DNA of 12,029 nucleotides from an uncultured Rhizobiaceae group bacterium (lineage in GTDB: Bacteria > Pseudomonadota > Alphaproteobacteria > Rhizobiales > Rhizobiaceae). Location: positions 1 through 12,029 of the forward strand of contig CAJQOR010000446.1 in NCBI GenBank assembly GCA_905479965.1, in the 5' to 3' direction. This document shows, piece after piece, positions 6,553 to 12,029 of this stretch (its first letter is position 1; every line of letters begins with the position of its first letter). Both the position numbers and the translations under genes were made by a program. Below the pieces are notes generated by a model. It worked only from the letters and a program-made list of their open reading frames with translations. It was not told the DNA's origin and made no database searches.

Positions 6553-7266
6553 ATGCCCTCCAATGAAATCGCCCATAATTTAGATCAGCAGCTCACGGCT
6601 ATGGATCTCAACCAACGCTTTGAATTTATTGCAAGTTCTATCGCAAAAACCACATTTACCACGAGTTTGGGTAAAGAAGATCAGCTCATCACGCACATTA
6701 TTGCATCCGGGTCGCACGGTATTTCCATCGCAGCGATCAATACAGGAAGATTATTTCCGCAGACTATTGACCTGCTAGAAACCACGAACAATAAATATCA
6801 AATTGAAATCAGTGATTATCATCCCGATGAGAGTGATGTTGGCAAATATGCCGACAAATTTGGCCTCAACGGTTTTTATAAGCGCGTTGAAGCGCGTCAT
6901 GAATGCTGCAGAGTGCGCAAACTCATACCACTCGATGCAATTCTCAAAAATGCAGATGGTTGGATCACAGGTCTCAGGCGCGAACAATCCAACAATCGCG
7001 CGCAGGTTCCCTTTTGCGAATGGTCAGATAAATATCAGCTCCTCAAGTTCAACCCACTTGCTGATTTAACCACGCAATCCATGGATGAATTGATTGTAAA
7101 ATACGACGTTCCCATCAACCCACTTCACGCCAAAGGTTTCCCATCTATCGGATGCGAACCGTGTACGCGCGCTATCAAGCCGGGCGAAGACGAACGCGCC
7201 GGTCGATGGTGGTGGGAAAACGATAACTCACGCGAATGCGGTCTTCATCAAGCCAGATCCATTTAA
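6553..7266 (+). CDS. cysH: Assimilatory phosphoadenylyl/adenylyl-sulfate reductase, APS-type
   Basis: A 237-residue cytoplasmic enzyme that reduces activated sulfate to sulfite using thioredoxin. Motifs in order: the nucleotide-binding TTSLGKEDQ (36-44), HECCRVRK with Cys118-Cys119, GLRREQS (140-146), GCEPC with Cys201 and Cys204, and the C-terminal catalytic ECGLH with Cys229. The CC plus CxxC set ligates a [4Fe-4S] cluster and marks the APS-using reductases; PAPS reductases of the E. coli type lack it. This agrees with the absence of an APS kinase domain in the downstream CysN. The ATG at 6553 is preceded by a modest TAGAG site. It is first in the operon, 17 bp before cysD. Sulfite reductase genes, often next to cysH in alphaproteobacteria, are not in the window. 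Confidence 0.95.
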   Translation: MPSNEIAHNLDQQLTAMDLNQRFEFIASSIAKTTFTTSLGKEDQLITHIIASGSHGISIAAINTGRLFPQTIDLLETTNNKYQIEISDYHPDESDVGKYADKFGLNGFYKRVEARHECCRVRKLIPLDAILKNADGWITGLRREQSNNRAQVPFCEWSDKYQLLKFNPLADLTTQSMDELIVKYDVPINPLHAKGFPSIGCEPCTRAIKPGEDERAGRWWWENDNSRECGLHQARSI

Positions 7267-7283
7267 TTTCCAAATCCCCTTAA

Positions 7284-8216
7284 ATGAACGAAAATGTCAT
7301 GACAGATACACAAACAAAACCACCTCTCGATCCGCATTTAAAAGCGCTTGAGAACGAAGCCATCTATATTTTTCGAGAAGTTGCAGCTGAATTTCAAAAC
7401 CCGGTCATGCTCTATTCGGTCGGCAAAGATTCGTCGGTGTTATTACATTTGGCGCGAAAAGCGTTTTTCCCTGGCCCTCTTCCTTTCCCGCTTCTGCACA
7501 TTGACACAGGCTGGAAATTTAAAGAGATGATTGCCTTTCGCGATAAAACCGTGGCGGATTATGACCTTGATTTAATCTCCTACACCAATCCACGCGGTTC
7601 TGAAGACAACATCACGCCTTTTAATCACCCGCGTTACACAGATATCATGAAAACTGAAGCGCTGCGCACCGCGCTGGATAAAGGTGGTTATGATGCAGCC
7701 TTCGGTGGAGCGAGACGCGATGAAGAAGCCTCCCGCGCCAAAGAACGGATTTACTCGTTTAGAACCGCAAGCCACAGCTGGGACCCACGCAATCAACGCG
7801 CAGAGCTTTGGTCCATTTATAATGGTGATATTTTCAAAGGCGAAAGTGTTAGAGCTTTCCCATTATCAAATTGGACTGAGCTCGATATTTGGCAATACAT
7901 CAAAGCGGAGGATATTCCGATCGTACCGCTTTATTTTGCAAAACCACGTCCGTTTATCGAACGCGACGATACAATCACGCTTGCAGAAGATCAACGGTTG
8001 GAATTAGCGCCAGGCGAGATCGTTCAAAACGACAATATACGCTTCCGCACGTTGGGTTGCTTCCCACTCACCGGCGGTGTTCGCTCAACAGCGAGCGACA
8101 TCGATCAAGTTATTGCGGAAATCCAAACGGCAACAACATCAGAGCGGCAAGGCCGAGCGATCGACAAAGATAAAGCTGGATCCATGGAATTGAAAAAAAG
8201 AGAAGGATATTTCTGA
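7284..8216 (+). CDS. cysD: Sulfate adenylyltransferase subunit 2 (ATP sulfurylase small subunit)
   Basis: A 310-residue protein matching CysD length and motifs. It is the catalytic subunit that joins sulfate and ATP to give APS, driven by GTP hydrolysis in CysN. The PP-loop of the N-type ATP pyrophosphatases is YSVGKDSSV (44-52), and the conserved GGARRDEE (141-148) follows. HIDTGWKF and the C-terminal [13 protein letters not shown] are also conserved in the family. The ATG at 7284 lacks a clear ribosome site, as does the alternative ATG at 7299 (residue 6), so the first few residues are uncertain. The stop TGA overlaps the cysN ATG by one base (TGATG at 8214-8218), indicating translational coupling, as expected for subunits of one complex. 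Confidence 0.96.
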   Translation: MNENVMTDTQTKPPLDPHLKALENEAIYIFREVAAEFQNPVMLYSVGKDSSVLLHLARKAFFPGPLPFPLLHIDTGWKFKEMIAFRDKTVADYDLDLISYTNPRGSEDNITPFNHPRYTDIMKTEALRTALDKGGYDAAFGGARRDEEASRAKERIYSFRTASHSWDPRNQRAELWSIYNGDIFKGESVRAFPLSNWTELDIWQYIKAEDIPIVPLYFAKPRPFIERDDTITLAEDQRLELAPGEIVQNDNIRFRTLGCFPLTGGVRSTASDIDQVIAEIQTATTSERQGRAIDKDKAGSMELKKREGYF

Positions 8217-9676
8217 TGAGTGTCGCCAAGAAAATTTCAGAAATTGAAATACAGTCAAATACACAACGCGCTGCAATACCTGCTGCTAAGAACTCTATCC
8301 CTTTGCGCTTTATTACATGTGGCAGCGTGGATGATGGCAAATCGACTTTAATCGGTCGTTTATTGTGGGACACAAAAGCGGTTTTCGATGATCAGATCAG
8401 TTCAATTGAAAAACAGTCCGGTAGCCAAGATAATGGCATGGGCTCGCTTGAATTCGCAAATTTGCTGGATGGACTGCAAGCCGAGCAAGAGCAAGGCATC
8501 ACCATTGATGTTGCTTACAGATATTTCTCAACGCCCAACCGCTCCTTCATCGTGGCCGATACCCCCGGCCACAAACAATATACCAAAAACATGGTCACCG
8601 GCGCTTCTACGGCTGACCTTGCGGTTTTGCTAATTGATGCAAGAACCGGGATTTTGGAGCAAACGCGACGCCACGCAAATGTCGTGTCCTTGATGGGTAT
8701 CAAACAAGTCATATTGGTGATCAACAAAATAGATCTCATCGACTATGATCAATCACGATTTGCAAAGATCAGCGCGCAATTTGATTTACTTGCAAAGTCA
8801 TTTGACTTCACGTCAATAACGACCATTCCAACATCTGCCATTAAAGGTGAAAATGTTGCATTTTCGGCAAAAGAAAACATGCCTTGGTATGAAGGTAAAA
8901 CGCTTTTGGAAACGCTTGAACTTGCGCCAAAATCAAACCCTCGCTCAATGGGCTTTCGCTTCCCCGTACAACGTATTTCCAGACCCGATGAAAGCTTTCG
9001 CGGTTATCAAGGCACGATTGCAGCAGGTTCGATTAAACCCGGTGATCCGGTAACAATCCTGCCATCAGGCGAGCAAGCCAATATCAGCAAAATTGTAACC
9101 TTCGATTTGGTTAGAAACGCAGGTGTGCATGGCGATGCGGTCACACTTGTATTGGACCGTCAGATCGACATATCCCGCGGTGATATGATCGTTTCAAATG
9201 ATGATAAGCCTTCGCTTGAATTTTCGTACAATGCGCAGATCATTGCACTGACCGATCACGGCATACAACCCGATAAACAGTATTGGCTTAAATCCAACAC
9301 TCGCAAACAATATGTCACGATTGGAGTTCAACAAACACTCAATCTTGAAACTGAAACATGGGAAAATGCAGATAAGATTGCACTTAACGATCTGGCAAAA
9401 GTGCAGCTCGATTTTACCAGCAGAATAGCATTTGACACCTATCATGATAACAAAACCACAGGTTCATTTATTCTCATCGATCCCGATACCAATAATACGA
9501 TCGCAGGAGGAATGATTACAGAAGCGATTGATAATATCGAAAGGATAACGCCAAAAGATACACGTCCTTCAACAGCATTTATAATGCCAAGCGAGATTGC
9601 CGATGAATTTTATCGTTCAGAATTTTATCTAAAATATAAAGATAATATCGAGAGTAATGACCCGCAAGAGGATTAA
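8216..9676 (+). CDS. cysN: Sulfate adenylyltransferase subunit 1 (GTPase subunit)
   Basis: A 486-residue translation-factor-type GTPase that powers APS synthesis by CysD. Motifs are in order: G1 GSVDDGKS (36-43), switch I region QGITIDVAYRYF (93-104), G3 DTPGH (115-119), G4 NKIDL (170-174), followed by two beta-barrel domains. The length is that of stand-alone CysN, about 475 residues in E. coli. The fused CysNC (NodQ) proteins of many rhizobia are some 150 residues longer, so no APS kinase is attached. GAAGGA (8202-8207) stands 8 bases before the ATG, and the start overlaps the cysD stop. It is the last gene of the cys operon; a hairpin follows 32 bp after its stop. Confidence 0.96.
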   Translation: MSVAKKISEIEIQSNTQRAAIPAAKNSIPLRFITCGSVDDGKSTLIGRLLWDTKAVFDDQISSIEKQSGSQDNGMGSLEFANLLDGLQAEQEQGITIDVAYRYFSTPNRSFIVADTPGHKQYTKNMVTGASTADLAVLLIDARTGILEQTRRHANVVSLMGIKQVILVINKIDLIDYDQSRFAKISAQFDLLAKSFDFTSITTIPTSAIKGENVAFSAKENMPWYEGKTLLETLELAPKSNPRSMGFRFPVQRISRPDESFRGYQGTIAAGSIKPGDPVTILPSGEQANISKIVTFDLVRNAGVHGDAVTLVLDRQIDISRGDMIVSNDDKPSLEFSYNAQIIALTDHGIQPDKQYWLKSNTRKQYVTIGVQQTLNLETETWENADKIALNDLAKVQLDFTSRIAFDTYHDNKTTGSFILIDPDTNNTIAGGMITEAIDNIERITPKDTRPSTAFIMPSEIADEFYRSEFYLKYKDNIESNDPQED

Positions 9677-9703
9677 TCAACGTAAAAATATCCCATCTTG
9701 GCA

Positions 9704-9738
9704 ATGTTTATGGATAAACATCTCATAGTTTGTCCATA
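9704..9738 (+). terminator. Hairpin after cysN, probable weak terminator
   Basis: TATGGATAAAC (9709-9719) pairs with GTTTGTCCATA (9728-9738) over 11 bp with one G-U pair and an 8-base loop. The same left arm also forms an alternative, perfect 8-bp inverted repeat ATGTTTAT-GG-ATAAACAT (9704-9721). The stem is AT-rich and followed only by TTTA, so termination efficiency is doubtful. Its position directly after the operon favours a transcript end. Confidence 0.4.
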
Positions 9739-9748
9739 TTTAGGAAAA

Positions 9749-9768
9749 TTTGGGAGGGAAAACCCAAA
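9749..9768. repeat. Inverted repeat TTTGGG-8-CCCAAA upstream of the amidotransferase gene
   Basis: A 6-bp inverted repeat with an 8-base A/G-rich centre lies 50 bp before the amidotransferase start. It sits just upstream of a CATAAT (9778-9783) that could be a -10 box, so it could be an operator, or a second hairpin at the end of the cys transcript. No matching -35 was found. Confidence 0.3.
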
Positions 9769-9818
9769 CATATGTGGCATAATATCGGCACGTAACTTTT
9801 TAAAGGACATGCAGTTAA

Positions 9819-10601
9819 ATGTGCCGATTAACCGCCTATCTTGGGCCTGATATACCACTTGAACGTATTATTGTTCTTCCAAGCCATTCCTTGCTGCAGC
9901 AAAGCCAACAAGCCAATGAGGCAAAGCTTGCGGTAAATGGTGATGGGTTTGGCATTGCCTGGTATTCAGATGAGACACGACCGGGGCTTTATCGCGATGT
10001 ACTTCCTGCATGGTCAGATGGCAATCTGACCAGCCTTTGCCGAATGATAAAGTCGCGGCTTTTTCTTGCGCATGTACGTGCGTCAACATTTGGTGAAACA
10101 TCACGCTCAAACTGCCATCCCTTTACCTATCAAAACTGGTCCTTTGCCCATAATGGTCAAATAGCAGAATTTGCCAGCATTCGTCGTGGCCTAGAAACCA
10201 GTTTATCCGATGAGTTATACAATCATCGGAAAGGCACAACTGATTCAGAATTGTTCTTTTTGCTTGCGCTACAACATGGTTTGGAGTCCGACCCGCAAAA
10301 AGCCATTGAAGCGACAATTGCAAAAATTTGCGCCGCGCAAAATGCACTGGGAGTAAAAATTTACCAACCCAACCGCATTGCAAGTGTGTTTTCAAATGGT
10401 CAAACCGTCTATGGTTTTCGCTGTTCAAGCGATCTTAAAAGCCCAACACTTTATGCCTCAGGCAATCTGACCTCTGGCGGTCATGCATTAGCATCCGAAC
10501 CGCTTGATGGAACAACAGACAATTGGACAACGATAGATGAAGGCCAATTTGTCCAGATGGATAATGATGGTATGAAATTTTCAATGCTATCGGTTGCTTA
10601 A
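9819..10601 (+). CDS. Class II glutamine amidotransferase family protein (YafJ/EgtC-like)
   Basis: A 260-residue Ntn-type amidotransferase domain standing alone. Cys2 directly follows the initiator Met, as needed for the N-terminal nucleophile exposed after Met removal; this fixes the start at 9819. Family motifs follow: NGDGFGIAWY (40-49), AHVRAST (84-90), NCHPF (98-102), FAHNG (109-113) and GTTDSE (139-144). These enzymes release ammonia from glutamine or hydrolyse gamma-glutamyl amides. The nearest named relatives are E. coli YafJ (function unclear) and EgtC of ergothioneine synthesis; no egt genes lie nearby, so EgtC is not claimed. AAAGGA (9802-9807) is 11 bases upstream, a rather long spacing, and an out-of-frame ATG at 9809 opens only a 13-codon ORF. 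The gene converges on the AbrB gene with 3 bp between stops. Confidence 0.88.
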   Translation: MCRLTAYLGPDIPLERIIVLPSHSLLQQSQQANEAKLAVNGDGFGIAWYSDETRPGLYRDVLPAWSDGNLTSLCRMIKSRLFLAHVRASTFGETSRSNCHPFTYQNWSFAHNGQIAEFASIRRGLETSLSDELYNHRKGTTDSELFFLLALQHGLESDPQKAIEATIAKICAAQNALGVKIYQPNRIASVFSNGQTVYGFRCSSDLKSPTLYASGNLTSGGHALASEPLDGTTDNWTTIDEGQFVQMDNDGMKFSMLSVA

Positions 10602-10604
10602 AAT

Positions 10605-11624
10605 CTATTTGGTAAACCGCGCAAAGAACGGCGCACCGATAATGACCATAACAATCCGCACGAGATGATGTGCAACAACATGCGCAACATCGGCTCCTGC
10701 GACAATAGCTATCACTGCCATTTCTGCTTGCCCCCCGGGTGCAAAAGATAAAAGCGTATCGATATCTGAGCCCAACCCCAACAATAGAACCATTTCTATG
10801 AAGATACCGCTGATAATAGCAAGCACCACACAAAATCCGATAGCAGCGATAATATCATGACGAATTTCTTTCACGGTGATGCCAACATATTTAACACCAA
10901 TCCCAAGTCCAATGAAAAATTGCGCCAGCAATATCGCTTCCGTCGGTGGCCGTACTGTCAATATTCCCGATAAAGACAAAACCATTGCAACAATCAGTGG
11001 ACCTAAAATGCTGGCACCAAATAGTTTGATCTTCCGAGCAGCCCACCAACCAAAAGCGCCACAAAACACCATGATTGCCATTTGCGATATTGGCGTTTGT
11101 TGTGCTGAAATTCCTGGAGAGATTGTCAGATCCACATCTCGATAAAACTGCAAAAAGAAAGGCAAGACAGCAACGACCACCAAAACGCGCGTGGCATGAA
11201 TGAGCGATAAAGCACGGACATCGCCTCCGGCTTCCTCACCAAACGCCAACATATCCTGAAGACCACCGGGCATAGCTGCATAAAAGCTTGTTGGCTTATC
11301 AAACCCGGCAAACCGAAAATAAGGAACACCCACTGCCCCTATAACAATCAGCATGAACGGCACGAAGGCGACACTGCCAATGATTGTATCGAGGCGAGTA
11401 AAAAGTTCAGGGGTGATCGAAGCACCAATTGCCACACCTAAAATTGTGCGCATGGCATCCGAAACCGGCTTAATACCAGACATTGGCAATCGAACGATGG
11501 CCGCGATCAGGCAAAAGAAAATCGGACCTAGAAGAAAGGGCAACGGTATACCCAAAAATGAAAAGCTCACGGCGCCACATAAAGAAATGACAATGGCGGT
11601 TGATAAGGTCAAATATCGTCTCAT
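10605..11624 (-). CDS. AbrB family (PF05145) integral membrane protein, putative transporter
   Basis: A 339-residue, strongly hydrophobic protein with about ten membrane segments and an internal duplication typical of the Gram-negative AbrB family. Each half has an LGP motif (LPFLLGPIF at 28-36; ASILGPLI at 204-211) and a PGG motif (AMPGGLQDM at 117-125; FAPGGQAEM at 294-302). Each PGG motif is followed by a D-V/A-H-x-R segment (GGDVRALSLIHATRVLVV and GADVAHVVAHHLVRIVMV). The family was once linked to ammonia monooxygenase and is often annotated as a transcriptional regulator, which the membrane topology contradicts. Its substrate is unknown. The ATG overlaps the stop of the upstream GntR gene by four bases (ATGA, 11624-11621), so the pair is cotranscribed, and GntR may control this transporter. 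Confidence 0.88.
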   Translation of the reverse strand: MRRYLTLSTAIVISLCGAVSFSFLGIPLPFLLGPIFFCLIAAIVRLPMSGIKPVSDAMRTILGVAIGASITPELFTRLDTIIGSVAFVPFMLIVIGAVGVPYFRFAGFDKPTSFYAAMPGGLQDMLAFGEEAGGDVRALSLIHATRVLVVVAVLPFFLQFYRDVDLTISPGISAQQTPISQMAIMVFCGAFGWWAARKIKLFGASILGPLIVAMVLSLSGILTVRPPTEAILLAQFFIGLGIGVKYVGITVKEIRHDIIAAIGFCVVLAIISGIFIEMVLLLGLGSDIDTLLSFAPGGQAEMAVIAIVAGADVAHVVAHHLVRIVMVIIGAPFFARFTK

Positions 11625-12029
11625 TCGCGCAACGCTTTCAAACGATAGATTAGTGACGATTCAATATGGGATCCTGCGACCTCCGCAGCCCTTTTTTCAT
11701 CGCGCGCTTCCATTGCATCGATGATCAAAGCATGTTTTTCGCAGACAGATTTAATCCGCGAAAGACCTTCCAGCGTTGTTGGACCCAAAACAAGTAAGGC
11801 ATTGGATAATGAACGAAACGAAGCCAGTAGAAAACGATTGCGCGCTGCATTAAAAATACATCGATGAAACTGTTCGTTTAGCCGCGCAACCTCAAGCGGA
11901 TTGCCAGAAGTTTTCAGCATAGCTGAATTTAGTTCTTTCATTTCTTCAATTTCAGCGAATGACGCATGTTTGGCCGCCATGGATGCTGCCGTTCTTTCCA
12001 ACACGGTTCGCATTTCATAAAGTTCAACA
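11621..12029 (-). CDS. GntR family regulator, FCD ligand-binding domain (5' end outside window)
   Basis: The frame runs open to the window edge, so the N-terminal winged-helix DNA-binding domain is missing; 135 residues are visible. They form the FCD domain of the FadR subgroup: a VELYEMRTVLERTAASMAA opening helix, LNEQFHRCIF near the middle, then KHALIIDAMEARDEKRAA and SHIESS. The three histidines of the usual FCD metal site are present (FH, KH and SH). The usual Asp before FH in the DxxFH pattern is Asn (NEQFH), a common variant. FCD regulators bind small carboxylates, sometimes through a metal. Its TGA stop overlaps the AbrB-family start, which suggests it regulates its own operon and that the transported compound may be its ligand. 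The first Met seen (12013) is internal. Confidence 0.88.
   Translation of the reverse strand, partial: VELYEMRTVLERTAASMAAKHASFAEIEEMKELNSAMLKTSGNPLEVARLNEQFHRCIFNAARNRFLLASFRSLSNALLVLGPTTLEGLSRIKSVCEKHALIIDAMEARDEKRAAEVAGSHIESSLIYRLKALRE

Noticed and set aside
9819..10601. EgtC assignment for the amidotransferase
   Set aside because: Motifs fit the wider class II family, but no egtA, egtB or egtD gene is adjacent, so a specific ergothioneine role is unsupported.
11353..11724. 123-residue plus-strand ORF opposite the AbrB and GntR genes
   Set aside because: It is antisense to two clearly coding frames and has no recognisable domain.

Overview
The window looks like ordinary chromosomal DNA of an alphaproteobacterium, probably a member of the Hyphomicrobiales (Rhizobiales) or a close relative. 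This rests on protein style and gene combinations: a short AroQ-type chorismate mutase, a DUF3179 protein, CysH/CysD/stand-alone CysN with a two-Cys-pair APS reductase, a TspO-like protein and a GntR/AbrB pair. Base composition is slightly AT-rich. I saw no rRNA, tRNA, insertion sequence, phage gene or CRISPR array.

Layout. (1) Positions 1-793: 3' part of a membrane sterol desaturase/fatty acid hydroxylase family protein (+), meeting head-on an exported DUF3179 protein (820-2199, -). (2) Positions 2315-3356 (-): a chorismate mutase and a Cys-less TenA-type thiamin-salvage hydrolase. A block of four 14-bp tandem repeats lies directly in front of tenA. (3) Positions 3573-4661 (+): a TspO/MBR-like membrane protein and an unrecognised 86-residue protein that starts at TTG. 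(4) Positions 4701-6481 (-): leuC with its own intrinsic terminator, but broken by a single missing base inside the GDSHT signature, preceded by a small Cys-rich ORF. (5) Positions 6553-9676 (+): cysH-cysD-cysN, a compact operon for assimilatory sulfate activation and reduction. CysN lacks an APS-kinase domain and CysH has the four cluster cysteines of APS reductases, so the route runs sulfate -> APS -> sulfite without PAPS. (6) Positions 9819-10601 (+): a class II glutamine amidotransferase-like protein. (7) Positions 10605-12029 (-): a GntR/FCD regulator (cut by the window end) translationally coupled to an AbrB-family membrane protein.

The most notable observation is the leuC frameshift. 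It removes one G from an otherwise perfect gene, so it is either a very recent null mutation (predicting leucine auxotrophy) or a sequencing/assembly error. Secondary points are the 14-bp repeat array before tenA, a perfect 16-bp palindrome between the chorismate mutase and DUF3179 genes, the Glu-for-Cys TenA active site, and the small ORF ahead of leuC. I found no convincing evidence of an undescribed multi-gene system; most of the window is core metabolism.
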